A DNA stretch of 29,024 nt, from assembly GCA_964504195.1 (NCBI GenBank), contig CAZDDI010000055.1:1-29024 (forward strand), given 5' to 3'. A model generated the notes under the pieces. It saw only the letters and a list, made by a program, of their open reading frames with translations. It had not been told where the DNA came from and did not search any database. Shown here in pieces: positions 21,278-29,024 of the stretch (positions are counted from its first letter, which is position 1; each line of letters starts with the position of its first letter). Source of the stretch: CAZDDI01 sp964504195 (GTDB taxonomy: Bacteria > Chloroflexota > Anaerolineae > B4-G1 > SLSP01). The position numbers and the translations under genes are program-made.

Positions 21278-21628
21278 CTATGAGAATATAAGCTTTGCCA
21301 GAAGTATACCAGTTGCCCCGATGATAATAAAACCGATCACAACCAGGGAAACTATCACTGGCGTGCTCAGGGTAATCGGGCGGGCCGGGCGGAAACCAGT
21401 AGTTCGAGCCATAATTGCTACACTCACGCCAAGGAATATATACGCTAGGGAGAGGCTATTGCTCAAACTCTCATAATGCGAGCCAAGAAACAAGCCTGTC
21501 ACCAGTACCAAAATTCCCAATCCACCCACAAGCATGATCCACCAATGCCTTTCACGCACATAGAAGATCAACCACAGCATCGCCAGAAGAAGTACGCCGC
21601 TGGCTCTAGAAATTGCTATCAGACTCAT
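21278..21628 (-). CDS. hypothetical small membrane protein
   Basis: 116 residues with four hydrophobic segments (about 8-24, 30-48, 58-74 and 88-112). There are no conserved catalytic or ligand residues that I recognise. GGAGGTGA lies 3-10 bases before the ATG, an unusually strong ribosome site, so it is very likely expressed. It sits between the ABC operon and a lipoprotein gene on the same strand, but with gaps of about 90-130 bases on each side. No family recognised. Confidence 0.65.
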   Translation of the reverse strand: MSLIAISRASGVLLLAMLWLIFYVRERHWWIMLVGGLGILVLVTGLFLGSHYESLSNSLSLAYIFLGVSVAIMARTTGFRPARPITLSTPVIVSLVVIGFIIIGATGILLAKLIFS

Positions 21629-21756
21629 TGTTCACCTCCAAGTTGTTCGGGAGTCTTTTATTGAGACGGAATTAACCGATGGCTCTTAAAAACCACCCCC
21701 TGCGGGAAGCCGAATCGAATTTCAGACAAGAAAACAGAAGGGAATTACCTGACTGT

Positions 21757-22323
21757 TCACCATCCGTATTCTTTGATCTTACAGTCGCCGTTCGCGTCGC
21801 TGACCAGCCACACTAAATGACTAAAGGGATTCTCCCCTGTTGAAATAGCCCCGGGCGCCCAGTGCAACTCAAACTCGACGAAGTAAACGTATTCATTAGG
21901 TGCTGTTGGACTGGCGGCCCGCGGCAATGGTTCGTCTGAATGCAGCGACCACCACTCGCTGGCCGGTATGAGCGTCAAGAGCGTTCTGGAACTTACAACA
22001 GTACATGCCCAAGAGTCAGGCGTGATGGTACGCTGCTGTGAGGGGATAAACAATCCCCGAACTGCTTCCCAATCATCACAAGGCATGGTGTGAAACGCCT
22101 CAATAGTTTGGCGACAGGCTGTGTCGAGCGCAAGGTCCTGGGGCGCGGTTGACGGCACTGTGATAGGTATAGCTGGTATTTCGGACGACGCTGTTGGTGT
22201 TGCAGTGGGAGACGGTTTTGTTAGCTCCAATCTGTCTTGGGACTTCGTAAAACTACAGTTACTCGTTGATATAAGGATTACAACAACGAGTAGGATTTTT
22301 ACCCACCGGGAAATAACGGTCAT
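21757..22323 (-). CDS. hypothetical lipoprotein
   Basis: The product has 188 residues. The signal peptide (about 1-22) has a hydrophobic core LLVVVILISTSNC ending in a lipobox-like Cys at about residue 23. A Thr/Pro/Ser-rich linker (about 38-62) precedes a folded domain with PCDDWEAVRGLFIPSQQR, DSWACTVVSSRTLLTL, and FSHLVWLVSDANGDCKIKEYGW. The form suggests a small NTF2/SnoaL-like or cystatin-like lipoprotein, but I cannot name it. GGAGGG lies 6 bases before the ATG at 22323. It is driven by the second copy of the duplicated promoter module and has an MITE-like element in its long leader. Confidence 0.65.
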   Translation of the reverse strand: MTVISRWVKILLVVVILISTSNCSFTKSQDRLELTKPSPTATPTASSEIPAIPITVPSTAPQDLALDTACRQTIEAFHTMPCDDWEAVRGLFIPSQQRTITPDSWACTVVSSRTLLTLIPASEWWSLHSDEPLPRAASPTAPNEYVYFVEFELHWAPGAISTGENPFSHLVWLVSDANGDCKIKEYGW

Positions 22324-22347
22324 ATTATCCCTCCGATTAGCTTCTGG

Positions 22348-22497
22348 TAAGGGGATTCCAAGAAAATAATCCTGCCACTTGCTTCCGCTGGATTGCCAAA
22401 TCCAGCGGTTTACCAGACACTTGGTAGGCCAAAGGTGTGGATTTGGCAATCCACGCCGAGCGGAGGGGAAGGTTTTAATTCTTGGAAAGCCCTAACA
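22348..22497 (-). mobile_element. MITE-like element, copy 2
   Basis: Inverted partner of 2828-2976, core 22356-22487. The terminal TTCCAAGAA repeats and both internal stem-loops are intact: GTGGATT/AATCCAC and CGCTGGATT/AATCCAGCG are perfect here. It lies in the predicted 5' leader of the lipoprotein gene, between its promoter (22550-22578) and its start (22323). Confidence 0.75.
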
Positions 22498-22517
22498 AGA
22501 TCTCAGATACAACTAAA

Positions 22518-22642
22518 CTCCCTCCTGTATGGGATTGCCAACAAGAGGGAGCATAGCACAGAGATTGCATTTTGTCAAAACGACGTATTATTACATAATT
22601 ATAACCAAACACGCGATTTGTGTTTTAATGCGGTTAGAGCCG
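22518..22642 (-). promoter_or_regulatory. duplicated promoter-leader module, copy 2 (lipoprotein gene)
   Basis: On the minus strand: upstream tract GTTTGGTTATAATT, -35 TTGACA (complement of 22573-22578), 17-base spacer, -10 TATGCT (complement of 22550-22555), then arms CTCCCTCTTG and ATACAGGAGGGAG around a loop. It has the same layout as 21064-21188. It starts only 10 bases after the stop of the large protease gene. Confidence 0.75.
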
Positions 22643-22651
22643 CAGCACGCG

Positions 22652-25600
22652 CTACGGCCTCCGCAGCACCAGTGGCAGGTAGACCTCCCACGGCGGAATC
22701 GCCACCCACTGCGAGCGTTCCCAGCGCTGCCCGGTGCCATCAGCCAGGAGCGCATCCACGCGCAGGGGGAGCTGCCACGTCCACGCGCGGAGCGTGAGCG
22801 TAAGCGGGCGAGACTCTTCCGGCGCGAGCGCGCCCGTCCACCAGGCCGCCAGCGCGGTCCCCTGCGTGGGCGCGACGGTTGCCGTGAGCGGCGAGAGGTA
22901 CGGCATGAGCCACACATCCACCGTGCCGCTGTAGACCGTCCCCGGCCCGGCGTTGTGCAACCAGAGCGTCAGCGTGAGCGGTTCCCCCACGCGCCCCAGT
23001 TCCGGCGTCAACCAGCGACTGGCGGAGAGATCAGCGCCAGCTACCTGCAAGCGCGCCTCCCGGTGGAAGGTCAGCCCCCACGCGGGCAGCGAGAGGGCCA
23101 CGCGCGGCAGCAGCTCCGTCCCCGGCGCGAGGCTATCGCTTACCACAACAGCCCAGGTGAACGTAAGCGTTTGTTGCGGGTTGATGACGCCCTGCCAGGC
23201 GATGCGGCGCGCGAGTGGATCATAGCTCAGCGCGGGGGGCAGGGTGGCAGGGAGCAAGGTCAACGCAACCGGCAAGGTGTGCGAGAAAACCACCGGCGCG
23301 GATGTTGCGCCATCGTAATGCAGCGCGAGCGTGAAGGTCACGGCTGCGCCGGGGAGCGGGACGGAGGGCGCGACCTCCCAGCGGCTCAGGCCCAGCGGCG
23401 AGAGCCAGCCTACGCCGGCTTCCAGCACGTTGGCGCGCGCGGCGAGCGGGAGCGTCTCCAGCGGGAAGCCGTAGAACAGCGTGCGCGAGGGCGCGTGTTC
23501 CGCCGCCACGGCAACCGGCTGCCCGTCCTGCCCGCGCGCGCTGATGGTCGCAGCGGGCGTCGGCTCGACCAGATCGCTCCAGTTTTGGAAAGGATAAATC
23601 AGCGGGGTCAGTGCGCGCGGCCAGCCCAGCGGATGCTCCGGGATGCCTTGCGTGCTTTTCACCGGGTAATCTGTCCCCCACAATACGCCAAGCCGTTCGG
23701 CTAGTGCGGTATGGGCATGGTAGTAAAGAAAGTCCTGCGAGGTCAACAGCACCCGCCCGCCAGCATCGAGATAGGCAAGGAGCGCGGCGGCTTCATCAGG
23801 GTGGATGGGCTGGTACCAATCGTAACCGGTAAACCAGACCACCAGCGGGTAGTAATCCAAGGTCTGCGCCGTGACTGAGTACACGATAGGTGGCCCGTCA
23901 ATTTGGTGATGGGTGCTCCAGGTATCGTAAGGAATGTTGCGCGCGTCCAGAGCGGCGAAGTAGCGCTCTTCCATCGGATACCAGCGGTCATCATCTATCA
24001 GCAGCACGGGTGCGGGGGTCTTGGTGCGCAATGTCAGCATGACCGGTGCAGACTGCTCAGCCGTGATAGTGACAGTCACGGCATCGCTGCTGTTGACGCT
24101 GGCGGCAGGCGGTATCGTGACGGCGAGCGTGAGCGTAAATGTCTCACATGGCGCGATGTGCGCCGCGGGGGGCGTGATGCTGCTGGGCCAGGTATGCCCG
24201 TCCAGCGATACAGTGAACGCTTCCAGGCTGCCGGCCATGCCGATGTGCCGCAAGCGCAGCGTATAGGTGAGCGTGTCGCCGGGCAAACCGATACGCTCTG
24301 TAACTGGCGTATCTAATGTAAGCCCGCTACTCAACGGCGGGGTGGTCAACCAATCCAACGCGCGTTCCAACACCGCGACGCGCATGGCTGCGGTGGAAAT
24401 CGCCTCGAAGCCGAAGGAGAACAACGCGGCCCGGTAGGGCGTACAGATCGAAGCGCCCACACCGCCGCCGCGCCCGCCCGTGTAAGTGAATAGCAGCTCA
24501 GACTTGCCAGCGTCCAACACGCCTACCTCGTCGGGAAAGTCCTGATTATCCGCCCCATCGCCGCCGGTGATGCTAAACGTCAACCCGGCAAATGGCCCGC
24601 GTCCCACGAGCTCGCGCGAGGGCGCATCATCGGCCAAAAAGCGCGCGCTCAGCCGGTCGTAGAAATAGGCCTCCGCGGGGATATACAAATATGCGCCGCT
24701 ATCGAAAAAGGCCACATCCTGGCCGCTGAGCAGCAGGCGCCCGCCCTGATCGAGATAATCCTCCAGGGCCGCGCCCGTGCCGAGCAAGGCGGGGCTGCCC
24801 ACCGGGGCCGACCACACGACGGCTTCGTAAGCGCGCAGTGTGGTGGTAAGGAGCGTCTGGCTGCTGCTTTTGATGAGGTGTTCATCATAGGCATACTGCA
24901 ACGCATCCAGCGCCGCCCGCCAGTAATGGGTGTGTAGTTGAAAGGCCACCGTGCCCTGATCTATCAGCAACAGCGTAGGCGCGCGGCGGAGCGTGAAGTC
25001 CTGCGTGGCGGTGCTGCCTGCCGTCACCGTGACCGCTGCCGTAATCACGCGGTAGCCGTTGCCGCGCATCTCGACGGTGTAAATGCCGGTGGGTAGGGTC
25101 AGGGCATAGTTGCCCGCTGCATCGAGCGTAGTTGTGACCGGCGTGGCGAGCGCGCGCACCGTCACGGGCAACGTGGGGACATCCCCGGTCGGGGCTACCG
25201 TTACCCGGCCCACCAGTATGCCGGTGGGCAGTTTGGGTAGGGTGAAATCGAGCGAAACCACTGTATTTGTCAGCGCGAGCGCTGGTCGGATGACAGGAGT
25301 ATAACCGAATGCCGACGCGGTCACGTCGTAGGGGGCAGGGACAACCGCGAGGCTATACGCGCCGCCAGGGCCAGCCTGGCGCGTGACCGGTCGCCCGTCA
25401 CTGCCGCTGTACGGTTCCGCGTGGATAACGGCCCAGGGCAAGGGTTGGTTATCGCTGCCCTGCACATTCCCTGTAATCCAGCCTGGATGCGCCGCTACGA
25501 CCACGGCTTCATAGACATCGAGCCGCCCCCAGCCGCTATCGTTGTTGGGGATGGGCGATCCCAGCGGTACAACCGTTTGGGTGAGGATGCGCGTCACTTC

Positions 25601-26872
25601 CACCCAGGGCAGTGTCGGGTCAGCAGCGCGTACCAGGGCTGCCGCGCCGGTGACGTGCGGCGTTGCCATCGAGGTGCCGTTCCATTGCTGATAAACGCCG
25701 CCGGGCACGGCAGAGAGCACATTCGCGCCAGGGGCGCTCAGGTAAGGTTTGATCTCGCCCCAGGGCGAAGGGCCGCGACCGGAAAAGTAGGTCACATCAT
25801 CATTTACATCGGTTGCGCCGACGGCTACTACACCGGGTAGGCTGCCCGGTGAGGTCAAGGTGCGCGCGCCCGACCCGTTGTTGCCGGCGGCGAAGATGGG
25901 GTGGATGCCCGCAGCCTGGAGCAAAGCAATATCAGCCTGGAACGTGGTGAGCGTGGCATTGCGGTTGCCCCAGGAACAGTTGACCAGATCGGGCGCGAGG
26001 GCGGGATTGCCGCCGGGGGCCAACAGCCACTGAAAACCGGCATGCAGCCAGGAATCGTAGGCGTAGCCGTCGCTGGAAAAAACCTTCACCGCGATCCAGC
26101 GCGCGCCGGGCGCGACGCCGATGCCGCTCTGACCCACTGCCGTCCCCAGGATGTGCGTGCCGTGACCGTAATCATCGTAGGGATAAATGCCGCCATTGAC
26201 CGCATCGAACCAGGCGGCGCTATGATCTACCCAGCCGTGGCTCAAATTGCCGCGATAGTTGCTGTTGAGCGCCGGGTGCAGCCAATCCGCGCCGGTATCC
26301 ATTCCGGCCACGACGACGCCCGCCCCCGTAATGCCGAGCGTGTTCCAGACTTCGGGCGCGCGTACCAGATCAATATGCCAGGGGGTGTTGGGAGTCGTCG
26401 TAAGCGGAGCCGTGGAGGGCGCATCCAGGTACTGGCGATACTGATCCAGCCGCAGCTCGGCTATTGCTGGCGATTTGAGGAGCTCATGCACCAGATCAGT
26501 CTGCGCGGTGAGCGCCACGCTGTTGATGAGCCACAAGTCGCGGCGAGCCGTGAGTTGCCCCTGCGCTTCAGCCTGCGCCAATACCGGTTCCAGTGGCGCG
26601 AGCGCCGCAGCATAGGCGCTCTGAGCACGCAGCACATACAACGCGCGGGCTTGCGCGGGCGCGAGCTCCGTGCGGAAGGTCGCGTGCTCATTCGGCGTGC
26701 GCAACACAGCGATTACCCGCAGCGGCGCAGTGTCGGGGGTGGCTAATGCGCGCCAGAGGTCAGGATCAACCATCGGCGCGACTCGTGCCGGAGCACTGGC
26801 GGCGGGCAATGGGGACAGACACAACAAAGCAAAAAGCAAGGCCACATAAAGACAGCGTGGTAAGGCGCGCAT
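22652..26872 (-). CDS. large secreted subtilisin-like (S8) serine protease
   Basis: 1,406 residues with a signal peptide (about 1-26) and an inhibitor-like prodomain. The S8 catalytic domain (about 165-462) has Asp192 (GMDTGADW), His237 (GHGTH), Asn331 (AAGNNG) and Ser401 (GTSMATPH), all present. Two carboxypeptidase-regulatory-like beta domains follow (about 465-545 and 550-630). Next come two similar alpha/beta domains beginning LLIDQGTVAFQLHTHYW and LLIDDDRWYPMEERYF, separated by Ig-like strands. The C-terminal DUF11-like beta domains end in VYLPLVLRRP. It resembles bacillopeptidase F and other very long Chloroflexota subtilases. The repeated LLID domains probably modulate substrate or surface binding. 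AAGGAGG precedes the ATG. It should be secreted or surface-bound and degrade extracellular protein. Confidence 0.93.
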   Translation of the reverse strand: MRALPRCLYVALLFALLCLSPLPAASAPARVAPMVDPDLWRALATPDTAPLRVIAVLRTPNEHATFRTELAPAQARALYVLRAQSAYAAALAPLEPVLAQAEAQGQLTARRDLWLINSVALTAQTDLVHELLKSPAIAELRLDQYRQYLDAPSTAPLTTTPNTPWHIDLVRAPEVWNTLGITGAGVVVAGMDTGADWLHPALNSNYRGNLSHGWVDHSAAWFDAVNGGIYPYDDYGHGTHILGTAVGQSGIGVAPGARWIAVKVFSSDGYAYDSWLHAGFQWLLAPGGNPALAPDLVNCSWGNRNATLTTFQADIALLQAAGIHPIFAAGNNGSGARTLTSPGSLPGVVAVGATDVNDDVTYFSGRGPSPWGEIKPYLSAPGANVLSAVPGGVYQQWNGTSMATPHVTGAAALVRAADPTLPWVEVTRILTQTVVPLGSPIPNNDSGWGRLDVYEAVVVAAHPGWITGNVQGSDNQPLPWAVIHAEPYSGSDGRPVTRQAGPGGAYSLAVVPAPYDVTASAFGYTPVIRPALALTNTVVSLDFTLPKLPTGILVGRVTVAPTGDVPTLPVTVRALATPVTTTLDAAGNYALTLPTGIYTVEMRGNGYRVITAAVTVTAGSTATQDFTLRRAPTLLLIDQGTVAFQLHTHYWRAALDALQYAYDEHLIKSSSQTLLTTTLRAYEAVVWSAPVGSPALLGTGAALEDYLDQGGRLLLSGQDVAFFDSGAYLYIPAEAYFYDRLSARFLADDAPSRELVGRGPFAGLTFSITGGDGADNQDFPDEVGVLDAGKSELLFTYTGGRGGGVGASICTPYRAALFSFGFEAISTAAMRVAVLERALDWLTTPPLSSGLTLDTPVTERIGLPGDTLTYTLRLRHIGMAGSLEAFTVSLDGHTWPSSITPPAAHIAPCETFTLTLAVTIPPAASVNSSDAVTVTITAEQSAPVMLTLRTKTPAPVLLIDDDRWYPMEERYFAALDARNIPYDTWSTHHQIDGPPIVYSVTAQTLDYYPLVVWFTGYDWYQPIHPDEAAALLAYLDAGGRVLLTSQDFLYYHAHTALAERLGVLWGTDYPVKSTQGIPEHPLGWPRALTPLIYPFQNWSDLVEPTPAATISARGQDGQPVAVAAEHAPSRTLFYGFPLETLPLAARANVLEAGVGWLSPLGLSRWEVAPSVPLPGAAVTFTLALHYDGATSAPVVFSHTLPVALTLLPATLPPALSYDPLARRIAWQGVINPQQTLTFTWAVVVSDSLAPGTELLPRVALSLPAWGLTFHREARLQVAGADLSASRWLTPELGRVGEPLTLTLWLHNAGPGTVYSGTVDVWLMPYLSPLTATVAPTQGTALAAWWTGALAPEESRPLTLTLRAWTWQLPLRVDALLADGTGQRWERSQWVAIPPWEVYLPLVLRRP

Positions 26873-26887
26873 CAGAGCCTCCTTCTA

Positions 26888-26980
26888 ACATCTGCAAATC
26901 ACAAATCATCTACGGTATAACACAAAAGCGTGAAACGCGAATTGCTTCACGCCTCACGCTTTGTGTTTCACGCCCTGCTT
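26888..26980 (+). repeat. 7-bp-period spacer and hairpin between protease and pyrophosphatase genes
   Basis: CAAATCA, CAAATCA (26893-26906), then GCGTGAAAC (26928-26936) and GTTTCACGC (26965-26973) as a 9-bp stem enclosing heptads GCTTCAC, GCCTCAC, GCTTTGT. The hairpin follows the pyrophosphatase stop on the minus strand, so it may also end that transcript. Confidence 0.7.
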
Positions 26981-27518
26981 ACCGGCTGGTACGCAGGTAT
27001 TGCCCGTACAGACCAATGGCACGCTCGATCTCAGCGAGGGCTGCCGCGCAATCTTCCCAGCCCAGCGGCTCAACGCGGATGTGTTGCAAGTCCTTGTAGA
27101 CGGTGAAGAAATGCGCTACCTCGTGCAAAAAATGGGGTGGCACGTCGTTCAAGTCAGCGTAGCCATCAAAGAGCGGATCAGTGGCCGGCACCGCGAGAAT
27201 TTTATCGTCCGCCAGGCCGCGATCCCGCATCCGAAAGATTCCTACCGGGCGTGCTTCGATGACGCACCCGGGAAAGGTCGGCTCGTTGGTCATCACCAGC
27301 ACATCAAGGGGGTCGCCGTCGTCGTAGTGGGTGCGCGGGATGAAGCCGTAATCGCCCGGATAGTGCAGTGATGAATAGAGCACCCGGTCAAGTTTGATGA
27401 AGCCGCCGTGCTTGTCGTACTCGAACTTGTTGCGGGAGCGTTTGGGAATTTCCACCACCACATAAATCACCTCTGGAACGTTCGGCCCGGGGGGAAGTTC
27501 GTGCCACAGATTTGCCAT
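26979..27518 (-). CDS. ppa: inorganic pyrophosphatase (family I)
   Basis: A 179-residue soluble enzyme that hydrolyses pyrophosphate to phosphate. The family I active-site elements are present: EIPKRSRNKFEYD near the N-terminus, LHYPGDYGFIP, the signature DDGDPLDVLV with its metal-binding Asp residues, and DDKILAVPA. The length matches prokaryotic family I enzymes. I chose the ATG at 27518 because GGAGGG lies 7 bases upstream; the in-frame upstream start would place the ribosome site inside the coding region. It lies between tyrS and the protease gene on the same strand. Pyrophosphate removal complements aminoacylation, so the pairing with tyrS makes sense. Confidence 0.95.
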   Translation of the reverse strand: MANLWHELPPGPNVPEVIYVVVEIPKRSRNKFEYDKHGGFIKLDRVLYSSLHYPGDYGFIPRTHYDDGDPLDVLVMTNEPTFPGCVIEARPVGIFRMRDRGLADDKILAVPATDPLFDGYADLNDVPPHFLHEVAHFFTVYKDLQHIRVEPLGWEDCAAALAEIERAIGLYGQYLRTSR

Positions 27519-27554
27519 CGGTTGCCCTCCATTAGTCATTCAACAGTTGTGATT

Positions 27555-27598
27555 AACAGGCGTAAAATGTGAAACGTAATTTCTCTCCACGCATCACA
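27555..27598 (+). repeat. degenerate 7-bp-period spacer between tyrS and ppa
   Basis: Loose heptads CGTAAAA, TGTGAAA, CGTAATT and, on the other side, TCTCTCC, ACGCATC, ACACC. It overlaps the last codons of tyrS. Weaker than the other tracts. Confidence 0.4.
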
Positions 27599-28868
27599 CC
27601 AATACCCGCACCAGATGGTAGTTCTTTTTGCCCCGGCGCAAGACGATGAACTTACTCTCAACCGTATCGCTCAGGTTCACCGTGCGAGATTCATCATCCA
27701 CCCGGACATTATTAATGTAGACACCCCCGCTGGCAAGCAAGCGGCGCGCTTCGCTCTTAGACTTGAGCTCGCCCGTCTCCACCAGCAAATCCACGACAGG
27801 AATGCCGCTCCCTTCAAAGGTGGTTTTGCCCAACTCGCTCGAAGGTACATCGGTGAAGATGTCGGCAATATCGGCGGCGCTGAGGCCGGCCAGCTCGCCA
27901 CCAAAGAGTACCTGCGCGGCCTTCTCCGCATTATCCAACGCCGTTTCACCGTGCGTCATGCGCGTCATCTCGCGGGCCAGCGTCCGTTGTGCCTCGCGCT
28001 GATCAGGGTGTGATGCCAGCGCATGTTCCAGCTCCGCAATCGCCGCCTGATCGAGCCAGGTGAAGTAACGCAAGTAGGCGATGACATCCGCATCGCCCTG
28101 GTTTAGCCAGAACTGGTAGTAGCGGTAGGGCGAGGTGCGCTCCGGGTCGAGCCAGATCGCGCCCTGCTCGGTCTTACCGAGCTTGACGCCATCGCTGCTG
28201 GTGACGAGCGGGTACACGAGGCCGTAAGCGCGCGCGCCGCGCACCCGGCGGATTAGTTCCGCCCCAGCCGTGATGTTGCCCCACTGGTCGCTGCCGCCCG
28301 CCTGCACCGTGCAGTTGTAGCGGTCATACAGTTGCAGGAAATCGTAAGCCTGAAGCAGCATATAGCTGAACTCGGCGTAGGAGATGCCTTCCTCCCGCTC
28401 CAGGCGGTTCTTGACCGAATCCTTCGCCATCATGTAGTTGACGGTGAAATATTTACCCACATCACGGAGAAAATCCATGAAGGGGATGGTTGTTAGCCAA
28501 TCGGCGTTGTTGACGATGCACGCGGGATTGCTGCGCGCATCGAAATCGAGGAAGCGGGCCAGCTGGGGCTTGATCGCCTCAACGTTGGCGGCAATCTGTT
28601 CCAGAGTTTGCAGCTGCCGCTCCTGGCTCTTGCCGCTGGGGTCGCCAATCATGCCTGTGCCGCCGCCCGCCACTGCGATGGGCGTGTGACCGAACCGCTG
28701 CATCCGCGCCAGCCCCATCAGCGCGAGCAAGTTGCCCACTTGCAGGCTATTCGAGGTGGGATCGAAGCCGATATAGGCTGTCACTGGGTCACCCGCCAGC
28801 GCGTCTTGTAGACCCTCGGTGAAATCATACACCAGTCCACGCCATTTGAATTCGTCGAAGATGTTCAT
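27594..28868 (-). CDS. tyrS: tyrosyl-tRNA synthetase
   Basis: A 424-residue class I aminoacyl-tRNA synthetase that charges tRNA-Tyr. Present are AYIGFDPTSNSLQVGN (31-46), where the HIGH-equivalent reads QVGN; GGGTGMIGDPSGKS; the tyrosine-pocket QAGGSDQWGNI; the KMSKS-equivalent KLGKTE; and a C-terminal S4 RNA-binding domain (about 355-424). The first His of HIGH is Gln (Gln43), which is unusual; the last His is Asn, which is common. The ATG at 28868 is preceded by GGAGG about 10 bases upstream; an in-frame start 9 codons earlier is less likely. It is likely an essential gene. Confidence 0.93.
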   Translation of the reverse strand: MNIFDEFKWRGLVYDFTEGLQDALAGDPVTAYIGFDPTSNSLQVGNLLALMGLARMQRFGHTPIAVAGGGTGMIGDPSGKSQERQLQTLEQIAANVEAIKPQLARFLDFDARSNPACIVNNADWLTTIPFMDFLRDVGKYFTVNYMMAKDSVKNRLEREEGISYAEFSYMLLQAYDFLQLYDRYNCTVQAGGSDQWGNITAGAELIRRVRGARAYGLVYPLVTSSDGVKLGKTEQGAIWLDPERTSPYRYYQFWLNQGDADVIAYLRYFTWLDQAAIAELEHALASHPDQREAQRTLAREMTRMTHGETALDNAEKAAQVLFGGELAGLSAADIADIFTDVPSSELGKTTFEGSGIPVVDLLVETGELKSKSEARRLLASGGVYINNVRVDDESRTVNLSDTVESKFIVLRRGKKNYHLVRVLV

Positions 28869-29024
28869 AACTTGTGCCTCCGTGTGCAGCATACCGGGCT
28901 GCGTCTCGTCTCTATTGTACCACGGCGTCAGAAAAGACGGAAGACAATCAGTTCTGTCTTTTTGTCTTTCGTGTCTGTTCAAAAAGCGGTAGAGAATCTC
29001 GATTGAGACAGGGGACTACGCTGA
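28869..29024 (-). promoter_or_regulatory. tyrS leader with extended -10 promoter and a 7-bp-period tract
   Basis: TG-G-TACAAT (TACAAT is the complement of 28914-28919) is an extended -10 element about 46 bases before the tyrS start. The leader is too short for a T-box. Upstream (28926-28980) is a GTCTTTT/AAAGACGG-rich stretch with partly complementary arms, loosely of 7-bp period. No other gene is visible to the window edge. Confidence 0.45.

Noticed and set aside
22529..23704. Long plus-strand frame (391 codons) opposite the protease gene
   Set aside because: It is Arg/Gly/Gln-rich with no domain, caused by high GC on the strand opposite the subtilase, whose motifs are unambiguous.
25901..26746. 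281-codon plus-strand frame opposite the protease catalytic domain
   Set aside because: Shadow of the conserved S8 domain; no ribosome site and no recognisable protein pattern.
28869..29024. T-box riboswitch upstream of tyrS
   Set aside because: The leader from the likely promoter is only about 40-50 bases and has no T-box core or specifier stem.

Overview
The window looks like a chromosomal segment of a moderately GC-rich, low-synteny bacterium, most likely a Chloroflexota (Anaerolineae/Caldilineae-type) genome. This is inferred from a very large exported subtilase ending in a YLPLVLR-type C-terminus, many small lipoproteins and membrane proteins with Thr/Pro-rich linkers, sigma70-type promoters, and gene-to-gene spacers built from 7-bp-period repeats. 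No phage genes, transposase, CRISPR array, tRNA or rRNA were seen.

Layout. (1) 1-4,300: an intact HgcB-type ferredoxin, followed by a small-gene island (BamE-like protein, lipoprotein, two paralogous membrane proteins) bracketed by two 205-bp direct repeats (324-528 and 4135-4339, about 92% identical). Each repeat holds the 3' end of the ferredoxin gene converging on the 3' end of a methyltransferase gene. The left copy has the whole ferredoxin, the right copy the whole methyltransferase. (2) 4,260-6,490 (minus): a three-gene operon of a GbsR/MarR-type regulator and two membrane-anchored SAM methyltransferases, with a consensus promoter and an AACTTAAGTT operator candidate. (3) 6,720-13,320 (plus): a copper-homeostasis operon, csoR - DoxX - VTT protein - HMA chaperone - copA - lipoprotein - SafE/cupredoxin fusion - HMA chaperone. 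It has a consensus promoter carrying a G/C-tract CsoR operator and ends in a strong hairpin. (4) 13,330-16,110: a probably truncated gene, a seven-bladed PLL-like beta-propeller protein with its own consensus promoter, and a 450-bp graveyard of three gene remnants (flavodiiron protein, cupredoxin tail, HMA protein with a destroyed metal site). (5) 16,170-18,380: an exported permuted papain-fold (YiiX/YaeF-type) protein and a lipoprotein. (6) 18,550-22,650 (minus): an ABC exporter pair, a small membrane protein and a lipoprotein, two of these units driven by a duplicated promoter-leader module. (7) 22,650-28,900 (minus): a 1,406-residue subtilase, inorganic pyrophosphatase and tyrosyl-tRNA synthetase.

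How it fits together. The copper operon is the clearest functional unit. CsoR senses Cu(I) and derepresses the operon; HMA proteins carry Cu(I), CopA exports it, and the SafE/cupredoxin and DoxX membrane proteins probably handle copper or redox balance at the membrane. The most unusual aspects are structural: 7-bp-period spacers of differing sequence at nearly every gene boundary, a composite of the same spacer DNA inserted in frame in CopA, a two-copy MITE-like element, a duplicated promoter cassette, and two separate direct-repeat/remnant loci recording duplication and decay of metal-related genes.
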